DNA of 5,167 nucleotides, taken from an uncultured Collinsella sp. Its GTDB lineage: Bacteria; Actinomycetota; Coriobacteriia; Coriobacteriales; Coriobacteriaceae. The position numbers were made by a program, and so were the translations under genes. The stretch lies in contig CAAFOA010000157.1 of the NCBI GenBank assembly GCA_900764415.1, positions 1 to 5,167 of the forward strand, read 5' to 3'. Shown here piece after piece: positions 1 to 5,167 of the stretch. Within the stretch, counting starts at the first letter, position 1. Each line of letters opens with the position of its first letter. The notes under the pieces were generated by a model, which did no database searches, had not been told where the DNA came from, and worked only from the letters and a program-made list of their open reading frames with translations.

Positions 1-31
1 TCGTGGGCTCGGAGATGTGTATAAGAGACAG
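1..31 (+). other. Nextera (Tn5) sequencing adapter remnant, not genomic
   Basis: Bases 1-31 match the known Nextera read-2 transposase adapter lacking its first three bases. Positions 13-31 are the 19-base Tn5 mosaic end, AGATGTGTATAAGAGACAG, in full. This is library-preparation sequence left at a contig end, not a natural mobile element. It matters for gene calling because GTG at 17 opens a frame reading MYKRQ, a familiar artefact of translating this adapter, and that frame runs into the real gene. Genomic sequence should be counted from base 32. Confidence 0.97.
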
Positions 32-865
32 ACGCTGCACCGCGAGCAGATTGCGGGCATGAATATCCACTACATCATGTGGTCGCTCGATTACTTCCTT
101 GATGTGCAGCAGCGCTTGGGCTTTGAGTCCATTGAGCTGTGGTGTGCGGAGCCGCATGTGACGCTCGACCATACGGGCTACTTTGAGGCTGAGGTCCTGG
201 CGAAAAAGGCTGCAGACCGTGGGCTTAGGTATCGTACTCTGTGCCCCGAGAATGTTGTCTATCCTTGGCAGTACTGCGCACGCAAGCCGCTGCATGAACA
301 GCGCAGCCTGGCGTACTTTAAACACGGCATTGAGCTTGCCGAGGTTCTTGGCTGCGACCGTATGTCCGTCAACTCGGGCTGGGGCGACTGGGACGAGGAC
401 CGCGAGGAAGCCTGGAAGCGCAGCCGCGAGCACTTGTCCATTCTGGCGGAGTATGCCGGCGAGCACGGTCTGGTGCTTACGATGGAAAGCCTGCGTCCCG
501 AGGAGAGCAACCTTGTGACGACGGTTTCCGATGCGAAACGCATGATTGACGAGGTCGCGAGCCCGTACTTACAGCCCATGGTTGATACAACCGCGATGGG
601 CGTTGCAGGCGAGACGCTCGAGGACTGGTTTGCCGCCTTTGGTGATGGGGCAATTCACGAGATGCACTTTATCGACGGCGACCCGTATGGCCATCTGGTG
701 TGGGGCGATGGCAAGCACGATATGGACGCCTTCGTCGCCACACTTAACGCCCATGGTTTCGACGGCATGCTGGGCCAGGAAATCACGGATGGTCGTTACT
801 ACGATGACCCGGCGGCGGCAGATGCCAAGAACATGGCCGCATTCGAGAAATATCTGATTGACTAA
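32..865 (+). CDS. frlC: FrlC-like sugar epimerase (TIM barrel), 5' end missing
   Basis: This is a sugar-phosphate isomerase/epimerase-type TIM barrel (AP-endonuclease-2 superfamily), most like fructoselysine 3-epimerase FrlC, a cytosolic enzyme that interconverts fructoselysine and psicoselysine. In the 277 residues encoded from base 32, the N-terminal part has a GMNIHY...IELW...PH pattern. The middle has MESLRP.ESN, then MVDTTAM, MHFIDGD and GQEIT. By family pattern the likely divalent-metal ligands are E152, D185, H212 and E250 (fragment numbering). From memory, E. coli FrlC shares the E.L.P.ESN, SP.L..MVD and H.H..D.D patterns and is about the same length, so only a few N-terminal residues should be missing. 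ATG at 59 is an internal alternative start. The apparent GTG start at 17 lies in the adapter and is false. The frame ends with TAA, 62 bases before the deglycase gene. The TIM-barrel class is secure; the exact substrate is inferred from the neighbours. Confidence 0.82.
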   Translation, partial: TLHREQIAGMNIHYIMWSLDYFLDVQQRLGFESIELWCAEPHVTLDHTGYFEAEVLAKKAADRGLRYRTLCPENVVYPWQYCARKPLHEQRSLAYFKHGIELAEVLGCDRMSVNSGWGDWDEDREEAWKRSREHLSILAEYAGEHGLVLTMESLRPEESNLVTTVSDAKRMIDEVASPYLQPMVDTTAMGVAGETLEDWFAAFGDGAIHEMHFIDGDPYGHLVWGDGKHDMDAFVATLNAHGFDGMLGQEITDGRYYDDPAAADAKNMAAFEKYLID

Positions 866-911
866 ACCAACTATCGGCTACGCAACCAACGTCATTGATT
901 GCGGGCCAAAT

Positions 912-920
912 AAGAAAGGA
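912..920 (+). promoter_or_regulatory. Ribosome binding site fixing the deglycase start
   Basis: AAGAAAGGA lies 7 bases before ATG at 928. This selects residue MNAHDL as the N-terminus over the longer open frame that begins with ATT at 895, which would add 11 residues and has no ribosome site. Confidence 0.8.
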
Positions 921-927
921 ACTGGAT

Positions 928-1896
928 ATGAACGCACACGATCTGATCAAAGAGGCAATTGCCGAGAAGGGCAAGTTCGACAGCGTCTACTGGATTGCTT
1001 GCGGTGGCTCCATGATCGATTTGATCCCGGCTCATGAGCTTCTGCAGCGCGAGGCAACCACCTTCACTTCGTATATCTATACCGCGCGTGAATTCGACAT
1101 TATGCGTCCGCGTCGTCTGGGCGAGAAGTCCCTGGTCATCGCTTGTAGCCACAGTGGCAACACCCCCGAGGTCGTCGAGGGCTGCGAGATTGCCCTTGCT
1201 GCCGGCGCTACGGTGATCGCCCAGACCGACAACGCTGGATCTAAGATCGACACCGGTAAATGGACCACGTGGGTCTACCCGTGGGGCGAGGGCGTGCCGC
1301 AGGCCGAGGTCCCCGCTGGCATTTCGCTGTCGCTTGCGGCAGAGCTGCTCGATCAGCAGGAGGGCTACGCCGATCTTGCCGATATGTATGCCGGTATCGC
1401 CGAGATGGATAAGATTCTTCCCCCGGCACGCGAGAAGGTAAATGCCGAGCTGGGCGATCGCTTTGCCAAGCTTTGCCAGGAGCACGAGTTCTTCTATATT
1501 CTGGGCAGCGGTCCCAACTTTAGCCAGACCTACGGTTTCGCTATCTGCTCTCTTATGGAGATGCAGTGGCAGCACTGCAGCTACATCCACTCTGCCGAGT
1601 ACTTCCACGGCCCCTTCGAGGCTACTCAGGATGGCGTTTTTTACTTCCTGCAGATGGGCTCCAGCGAGTGCCGTGCTATGGACGAGCGCGCCCTGGCGTT
1701 CCTTAAGACGCATACCGATACGCTGATGGTGCTCGATGCCAAGGAGTACGGTATGGAAGCCGTGCCGGCGAGCGTCCGTGCTTATCTGGACCCGGTGCTG
1801 TTCTACGCCATGAACTGCGAGCTGCGTGCCGCACGCGGCAAGGTGTTTGACCACGATCCCGATTTCCGCCGCTATATGGGCGTCGTCGAGTACTAG
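928..1896 (+). CDS. frlB: SIS-domain phospho-Amadori deglycase, FrlB-like
   Basis: The 322-residue protein is predicted to cleave a 6-phosphorylated Amadori compound, such as fructoselysine 6-phosphate, into glucose 6-phosphate and the free amine in the cytosol. It has two SIS (sugar isomerase) halves. The first includes WIACGGS (22-28) and ACSHSGNTPE (72-81), the phosphosugar-binding loop. The second includes ILGSGPNF (191-198). E211 and H227 (in FHGP) are 16 residues apart, the spacing of the catalytic Glu/His pair of E. coli FrlB and Salmonella FraB (E214/H230). The C-terminus, DHDPDFRRYMGVVEY, closely resembles that recalled for E. coli FrlB. These points separate it from GlmS and from ordinary phosphosugar isomerases. 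Relatives FraB (fructose-aspartate) and glucoselysine deglycases are alternatives, so the amine partner is not certain. The gene ends 13 bases before the kinase start, consistent with one operon. Confidence 0.9.
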   Translation: MNAHDLIKEAIAEKGKFDSVYWIACGGSMIDLIPAHELLQREATTFTSYIYTAREFDIMRPRRLGEKSLVIACSHSGNTPEVVEGCEIALAAGATVIAQTDNAGSKIDTGKWTTWVYPWGEGVPQAEVPAGISLSLAAELLDQQEGYADLADMYAGIAEMDKILPPAREKVNAELGDRFAKLCQEHEFFYILGSGPNFSQTYGFAICSLMEMQWQHCSYIHSAEYFHGPFEATQDGVFYFLQMGSSECRAMDERALAFLKTHTDTLMVLDAKEYGMEAVPASVRAYLDPVLFYAMNCELRAARGKVFDHDPDFRRYMGVVEY

Positions 1897-1901
1897 AAGG
1901 A
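1895..1901 (+). promoter_or_regulatory. Ribosome binding site fixing the first kinase start
   Basis: AGAAGGA overlaps the deglycase stop codon and sits 8 bases before ATG at 1910. It rules out the upstream in-frame ATG at 1826, which would lie inside the deglycase gene and add 28 residues unrelated to PfkB kinases. The overlap with the stop suggests translational coupling. Confidence 0.8.
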
Positions 1902-1909
1902 TAAATACC

Positions 1910-2773
1910 ATGGCATTTAACGTTAACGCGCTCGGATTTGGCGACAACGTCGTCGATCGCTACGAGCATATCCACACCATGTATCCTGGCGGCAACGCGG
2001 TGAACTTCGCCGTTTATGCCAAGAAATGCGGTGCCGCACGCTCCGCATACATGGGCATTTTTGGCAATGACGCCGCTGCCGAGCATGTCATTGCAAGCCT
2101 CGAGGATGAGGGTATCGAGCTTGACAAGTGCGAGCAGATGATTGGCGAGAACGGAGCGGCTCGCGTGACCGTCGTTGACGGTGACCGTGTCTTCCTCGGC
2201 TCCAACGAGGGCGGTATCCGTGGCGATGCGCGCTATGTCCTCGATCGCTTTGACCTTTCGTACATGAAGCAGTTCGATGTGGTTCATTCGGGCAACTATT
2301 GCTTTACCGAGCGCGAGCTGCCCAAGCTGAAGGCTGCGGGCGTCACGGTCTCTTTTGACTTTTCGGACGACTCCACCGACGAGTACTACGAGCAGATTGC
2401 GCCCTACGTTGATTTTGCTTTCTTTAGTGCGGCGGATGCCGCGAGCGAGGACGAGATTCGCGAGCGTCTGGCATGGGTGAAGGGCCTGGGTCCGCGTTTT
2501 GTGTCGGCTACGGCGGGCGCCGAGGGCTGCATTGCTTACGACGGCGAGCGTTATTACCGCCAGCTGGCTAAACCGGTAACGGACATGAAGGACACCATGG
2601 GGGCGGGCGACTCGTTCCTCACCTCGTTTTTGATGTGCTATCTCGATTCCGCCAAGCGTGGTGAGGATGGCGCCGAGGCCATCGAGCGCGCGCTCGACTT
2701 TGCTGCCGGGTTTGCCTCGACCGTGTGCGGCATGGAAGGTTCTTGGGGCCACGGAGCACCAATCGTCGAATAG
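1910..2773 (+). CDS. frlD: PfkB-family fructoselysine kinase-like protein
   Basis: The 287-residue protein is a cytosolic PfkB/ribokinase-family sugar kinase, predicted to phosphorylate an Amadori compound at the sugar 6-position with ATP and supply the adjacent deglycase. GFGDNVVDRY (9-18) opens the fold, and YPGGNAVNFAVY (25-36) is the PfkB signature-1 sugar-binding region. FDFSDD lies at 149-154. DTMGAGDSF (228-236) is signature 2, with the anion-hole glycines and catalytic base D234. From memory, E. coli FrlD shares GDN.VD.Y, SGGNAVN.AVY, FDFSD, GSIAWDG and DTMGAGDSF, and is slightly shorter (about 260 residues). Most of the extra length is C-terminal, after about residue 247. The order epimerase-deglycase-kinase with gaps of 62 and 13 bases supports an Amadori-product role. 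Family membership is near certain; the fructoselysine substrate is likely but not proven. Confidence 0.88.
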   Translation: MAFNVNALGFGDNVVDRYEHIHTMYPGGNAVNFAVYAKKCGAARSAYMGIFGNDAAAEHVIASLEDEGIELDKCEQMIGENGAARVTVVDGDRVFLGSNEGGIRGDARYVLDRFDLSYMKQFDVVHSGNYCFTERELPKLKAAGVTVSFDFSDDSTDEYYEQIAPYVDFAFFSAADAASEDEIRERLAWVKGLGPRFVSATAGAEGCIAYDGERYYRQLAKPVTDMKDTMGAGDSFLTSFLMCYLDSAKRGEDGAEAIERALDFAAGFASTVCGMEGSWGHGAPIVE

Positions 2774-2843
2774 CTTAAGAAAGCGTACGGCGGTCTGGCT
2801 ATGAGGCTTTGGACAGCCGATGCAAAACAACAAGCGAAACGCG

Positions 2844-2877
2844 AAAAGGGGGCTCGCCATGCGGTGGGTCCCCTTTT
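2844..2877 (+). terminator. Strong hairpin, terminator or attenuator between the two kinase genes
   Basis: AAAAGGGG (2844-2851) pairs perfectly with CCCCTTTT (2870-2877). The inner arms, 2852-2858 and 2863-2869, continue the stem with seven more pairs (four C-G and three G-U wobbles in RNA), closing on a 4-base loop, ATGC. The result is a 15-pair stem with an A tract on one side and a T tract on the other, the layout of an intrinsic, possibly bidirectional, terminator. The T run is only four bases and is itself in the stem, so efficiency is uncertain. The hairpin ends 17 bases before the next start codon and 7 before its ribosome site. Confidence 0.7.
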
Positions 2878-2884
2878 GTACATT

Positions 2885-2891
2885 GGAGAAG
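2885..2891 (+). promoter_or_regulatory. Ribosome binding site fixing the second kinase start
   Basis: GGAGAAG has its GGAG core 6 bases before ATG at 2895. It selects MGIKACAAGF as the N-terminus over an upstream in-frame ATG at 2820. That longer form would translate through the hairpin and add 25 residues with no PfkB resemblance. Confidence 0.8.
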
Positions 2892-2894
2892 ACC

Positions 2895-3695
2895 ATGGGT
2901 ATTAAAGCGTGTGCGGCTGGTTTTTGCTGCGCGGACGTCTATCAAAACATCGGCGTGTTCTATCCGACTGGCAATGGCATTGACTGGGGTATCCATCTTG
3001 CACGAATGGGCGTTTCGGTATCTGCCGTGTCGGTTGTCGGCAAGGACGAGTACGGAGACAAGATGAGAGAGGCGCTGGCCGCCGAGGGGCTCGATATCTC
3101 ACATCTGCGGGTGGAGGATGGCGACACCTCGGTGATGCTCATGGCATTGAAAGACGGCGTCGATCGCGTACATCTCGAGGCGATCGATGGCGTAATGGAG
3201 ACATATCGACCGAATGAAGGCGACCGGGCGTTTATCCTGGAGCATGACATCATTCATACCGACCTGTTTGGCAATTGTTTGGACCTCCTGCCCGAATGGC
3301 ATGATGCGGGCAAGACGGTGGTTATGGACTTCTCGGTGTTCAGCCAGGATCCCGAATATGCATGCGAGGCTCATTTTCCTTACGTAGACTATGCGTTCAT
3401 GTCGTTTGAAGAGGACACTCCGGAGCTGCGGGACTGGGTACGCCACGTGCAGGAATTGGGACCGCGCGTTGCGGTTGCCACGCTTGGCGAGAAGGGAAGC
3501 ATTGCCTATGACGGTGAGCGCTTCTATGAGTGCGGGATCGTACCGGCGGAGAAGGTCGTTAACACCGTGGGTGCCGGCGACTCGTATATTGCCGGGTTTA
3601 CCAAGGGCGTGATCGATGGCCTTGATATTCCGGCGTGCATGAAGGCGGGCGCTGAGCTGTCGTCCCGAGTGATTGGTTCGTTTGAGCCGTACTAG
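2895..3695 (+). CDS. Second PfkB-family sugar kinase, FrlD-like paralogue
   Basis: The 266-residue cytosolic sugar kinase belongs to the same PfkB family as the preceding kinase gene, and its length is closer to E. coli FrlD. VVGKDEYGDKM (47-57) and EGLDISH (64-70) match the FrlD-type pattern VGDDDYG...GVDISH. MDFSVFS is at 144-150. GSIAYDGERFY (201-211) is shared with its neighbour. NTVGAGDSY (223-231) is PfkB signature 2, with catalytic D229. The sugar-binding signature reads PTGNGIDWGIHLARMG (24-39), where the first kinase has PGGNAVNFAVYAKKCG, so substrate contacts differ. Similarity to the neighbour is limited to motifs, so this is not a recent duplication. It follows the hairpin at 2844-2877 and precedes the hydrolase by 27 bases. 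It probably phosphorylates a related but different sugar or glycated amine; the real substrate cannot be read from the sequence. Confidence 0.85.
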   Translation: MGIKACAAGFCCADVYQNIGVFYPTGNGIDWGIHLARMGVSVSAVSVVGKDEYGDKMREALAAEGLDISHLRVEDGDTSVMLMALKDGVDRVHLEAIDGVMETYRPNEGDRAFILEHDIIHTDLFGNCLDLLPEWHDAGKTVVMDFSVFSQDPEYACEAHFPYVDYAFMSFEEDTPELRDWVRHVQELGPRVAVATLGEKGSIAYDGERFYECGIVPAEKVVNTVGAGDSYIAGFTKGVIDGLDIPACMKAGAELSSRVIGSFEPY

Positions 3696-3709
3696 GGTCA
3701 AATGCCTGG

Positions 3710-3716
3710 AAAGGAG
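3710..3716 (+). promoter_or_regulatory. Ribosome binding site fixing the amidohydrolase start
   Basis: AAAGGAG lies 6 bases before ATG at 3723. An in-frame ATG at 3702 would place this strong site inside the coding region and has no site of its own. The start at 3723 also puts the expected metal-binding strand (VIDMLVHP) at the very N-terminus, as in the family. Confidence 0.85.
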
Positions 3717-3722
3717 TACGAA

Positions 3723-4583
3723 ATGGTTATCGACATGTTGGTCCATCCTATGCTCTACGGCGAGATCTGTACGCCGGGTGATGAGCCTGATGGATTCGGT
3801 TTTTGGTCACGAGAATTTGGTATGGGGCATATGGGCCCCATGGATTGGGATGAGCTTCAAGTCGAGATGGACGTCTGCGACGTGCGGAAGAGCGTGCTCA
3901 TGCCGCTCGATGTAACCACGGCATGCGGAGGGCACTTTGGCACCAATGACCAGATTGCCATGCTGGTTGCCGCGCATCCCGATCGTCTGTGGGGATTTGC
4001 GAGCGTAGATCCGCAGGTGAGCGGCGCCGCAGACGAATTGGAGCGCGCCTTTACCGAGTTGGGGGCAAAGGGGCTTTGCCTGCATCCGGCAAAGCAGAGT
4101 TTTGCCCCCGATGATGCTGTGGCCGAGCCGCTTTACGAGCTGTGCGAGCGCTATAACAAGCCGGTGGTTTTCCATGCCGGTATGTCTTGGGAGCCGGGCG
4201 CAGAGCTCTCGCGCAGTAACCCGCTTGCATTTGAGCACACAATCGCAACGCATCCAAATGTGCGCTTTAGTTTGACCCACTTTGGTTGGCCCTGGGTGCG
4301 CGAGACCGTGGCGATGCTGCTCAAGTATCCCAACTGCTACACGGACACCTCTATCACTTACATCGATTCGCCCGAGGAGATGATGCAGCGTCTTTTCACG
4401 GTCGATATGGGGCCGCTATGGTATGAGCGCGCGCTATCGCACCAAGTGATGTTCGCCAGCAATACGCCGCGCTTTCGTGCATTCAAACTCAAGCGGGCAC
4501 TCGATACCGTGTCCATGCGCGATGATGCGCGAGAAAGGCTCTACTGGGGTAATGCCCTGCGTTTTCTTGAAGGGGATGAGTAA
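3723..4583 (+). CDS. Amidohydrolase-2-type TIM-barrel protein with altered metal ligands
   Basis: The 286-residue protein looks like the amidohydrolase 2 family (PF04909), cytosolic TIM barrels that include hydrolases and non-oxidative decarboxylases. In order: VIDMLVHP (2-9) at the first strand, GFASVDP (91-97), AKGLCLHP (115-122), PVVFHAG (147-153), SLTHFGWPW (183-191), MFASNTPRF (243-251) and a C-terminal WGNALRFL typical of the family. H8, H121, H151 and H186 are the visible histidines at family positions. Two expected ligands are changed: the first His of the HxH pair is L6, and the Asp of the usual GSDxP motif is N247. The protein may bind metal weakly, use another site, or have a different chemistry. 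It sits 27 bases after the second kinase and 2 bases before the YjbQ gene, so it is very probably co-transcribed with them. Substrate unknown; it is not part of the E. coli frl operon. Confidence 0.8.
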   Translation: MVIDMLVHPMLYGEICTPGDEPDGFGFWSREFGMGHMGPMDWDELQVEMDVCDVRKSVLMPLDVTTACGGHFGTNDQIAMLVAAHPDRLWGFASVDPQVSGAADELERAFTELGAKGLCLHPAKQSFAPDDAVAEPLYELCERYNKPVVFHAGMSWEPGAELSRSNPLAFEHTIATHPNVRFSLTHFGWPWVRETVAMLLKYPNCYTDTSITYIDSPEEMMQRLFTVDMGPLWYERALSHQVMFASNTPRFRAFKLKRALDTVSMRDDARERLYWGNALRFLEGDE

Positions 4584-4585
4584 AC

Positions 4586-5014
4586 ATGGTGACGCTCGAG
4601 ACATTGAGCTATCTATCGACTGCTCCGGACCAGTTCATCGATATTACCGAGGACGTGCACGCTGCCATCGAACGCAGCTCGGTGACCAATGGCTTGGCAG
4701 CGATTATTTTGTCGCATACGACCTGTGGAATCGTGGTAAACGAGGGGCTGCCCTGCGTGGAGACGGATCTTATGGAGACGCTTGATCGCATCGCCCCACT
4801 CGATGCCCCCTATGCGCACGCACACTTCCTGCCGAGCTATGGAGCCACCGGTAACAACTCCTGCGGGCATATCAAGAGCATGATTTGTGGAAACAGCTGC
4901 TTCTTTCCCGTCCAAGATGGCCACATCGTGTGCGGAGGTGCCCAGAACATCTATCTTGCGGAGTTTGACGGTCCGCAGAAGCGAAAAGTGTACGTGGAGG
5001 TGCTGGGGGAGTAA
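4586..5014 (+). CDS. YjbQ/UPF0047 family protein
   Basis: The 142-residue protein has the usual length and motifs of the UPF0047/YjbQ family, small cytosolic proteins often annotated as secondary thiamine-phosphate synthase because E. coli YjbQ can weakly replace ThiE. NGLAAIILSHTTCGIVVNE (35-53) fits the family's GL..IF..HTTA.I.INE block. GNNSCGHIKSMICGNS (89-104) fits the GN..AHIK..L.G.S block, with H95. GHIVCGGAQNIYLAEFDGP (112-130) fits the G.L.LG..Q.I...EFDGPR block. H44, H95, E53 and D61 are likely functional positions. An AAGGGG ribosome site (4570-4575) lies within the end of the amidohydrolase gene, which stops 2 bases before this start, suggesting translational coupling. A thiamine role is unproven; the setting points to sugar or glycated-amine metabolism, where the family's real reaction may be unrelated to thiamine. 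Confidence 0.88.
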   Translation: MVTLETLSYLSTAPDQFIDITEDVHAAIERSSVTNGLAAIILSHTTCGIVVNEGLPCVETDLMETLDRIAPLDAPYAHAHFLPSYGATGNNSCGHIKSMICGNSCFFPVQDGHIVCGGAQNIYLAEFDGPQKRKVYVEVLGE

Positions 5015-5035
5015 CGTCCCTGCAATAACCCTATG

Positions 5036-5041
5036 AAGGAG
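5036..5041 (+). promoter_or_regulatory. Ribosome binding site of the SgcQ-like gene
   Basis: AAGGAG sits 6 bases before ATG at 5048, an ideal spacing. It supports this start for a gene of which only 40 codons are visible. Confidence 0.85.
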
Positions 5042-5047
5042 CACGTT

Positions 5048-5167
5048 ATGTCGTTTCTAACCTCGATGTTCAAGACCGAAAAGCCGGTTATCGGAATGCT
5101 GCCCCTGCGTCCTCTGCCGGGCGATCCACTGTATTACCCGGGCGGAAGCGTGTCGCAGGTCGTGGAA
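5048..5167 (+). CDS. BtpA/SgcQ family protein, 3' end cut by window
   Basis: Only the first 40 codons are present, in an open frame running to the last base. The visible part includes FKTEKPVIGMLPLRPLPGDPLY (residues 8-29 of the start). This matches the N-terminal signature of the BtpA/SgcQ TIM-barrel family, whose members usually read TEK.VI.M.HL..LPGDP and are about 260-280 residues long. From memory, E. coli SgcQ, encoded in the cryptic sgc sugar cluster, has the same TEK...LPGDP pattern. The residue usually His after the VIGM stretch is Pro here (P18). The gene starts 33 bases after the YjbQ gene and appears to continue the same operon. BtpA itself was linked to photosystem I assembly in cyanobacteria, which cannot apply here; a sugar-related role is more likely but unknown. 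Confidence 0.75.
   Translation, partial: MSFLTSMFKTEKPVIGMLPLRPLPGDPLYYPGGSVSQVVE

Noticed and set aside
13..31. Tn5 mosaic end read as a natural transposon terminus
   Set aside because: It is directly preceded by the rest of the Nextera primer sequence, no transposase is nearby, and it sits exactly at the contig edge, so it is library adapter.
892..1947. Antisense open frame of about 350 codons across the deglycase gene
   Set aside because: It lies wholly opposite a gene with clear SIS motifs and catalytic residues, and shows no recognisable motif of its own. Long antisense frames are common in GC-rich coding DNA.
2774..2785. Small hairpin GCTT-AAGA-AAGC after the first kinase stop
   Set aside because: Only four pairs with no T tract, too weak to call a terminator.
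2809..2843. Possible promoter with TTGGAC as -35 element upstream of the second kinase
   Set aside because: No TATAAT-like -10 is found at 16-18 bases spacing, so I did not list it as a feature.
1703..2896. Antisense open frame of about 400 codons, the longest in the window, across the first kinase gene
   Set aside because: It spans parts of two genes and the hairpin, its protein resembles no family I know, and the + strand kinase explains the region fully.
3099..3746. Antisense open frame of about 215 codons opposite the second kinase
   Set aside because: No motif and no good ribosome site; the opposite strand encodes an intact PfkB kinase.
5012..5048. Six-base inverted repeat TAACGT/ACGTTA enclosing the ribosome site of the SgcQ-like gene
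   Set aside because: The stem is short with a 25-base loop, has one arm on the stop codon and the other on the start codon, and is easily explained by chance.

Overview
The window is a contig end, probably from a short-read gut (meta)genome. Its first 31 bases are not genomic. They match the end of an Illumina Nextera (Tn5) read-2 adapter, including the 19-base mosaic end. From base 32 the DNA is moderately GC-rich, all genes lie on the + strand, starts are ATG with good AAGGAG-type ribosome sites, and gaps are short. I suspect a gut actinobacterium of the Coriobacteriia, such as Collinsella. This rests on overall composition and on gut Collinsella being known to use fructoselysine; no rRNA or marker gene here confirms it.

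Layout. Bases 32-865 carry the 5'-truncated end of an FrlC-like TIM-barrel epimerase. Bases 928-1896 carry a SIS-domain FrlB-like deglycase. Bases 1910-2773 carry an FrlD-like PfkB sugar kinase. A 121-base gap (2774-2894) follows and holds a strong hairpin (2844-2877). After it come a second, diverged FrlD-like PfkB kinase (2895-3695), an amidohydrolase-2-type TIM-barrel protein with altered metal-ligand positions (3723-4583), a YjbQ/UPF0047 protein (4586-5014), and the first 40 codons of a BtpA/SgcQ-family protein (5048-5167, cut by the window end).

How the genes may work together. The first three are the enzymatic core of fructoselysine-type (Amadori product) use. The kinase phosphorylates the glycated amine on the sugar 6-hydroxyl. 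The SIS deglycase splits it into glucose 6-phosphate and the free amine or amino acid. The epimerase brings the C3 epimer (psicose form) into the pathway. The second half is not part of the E. coli frl operon. Its extra kinase, hydrolase, YjbQ protein and SgcQ-like protein suggest an enlarged pathway, perhaps for a second or modified glycated substrate. That extension is inference. The hairpin between the halves may set their relative expression. No transporter or regulator is visible; either could lie beyond the window.
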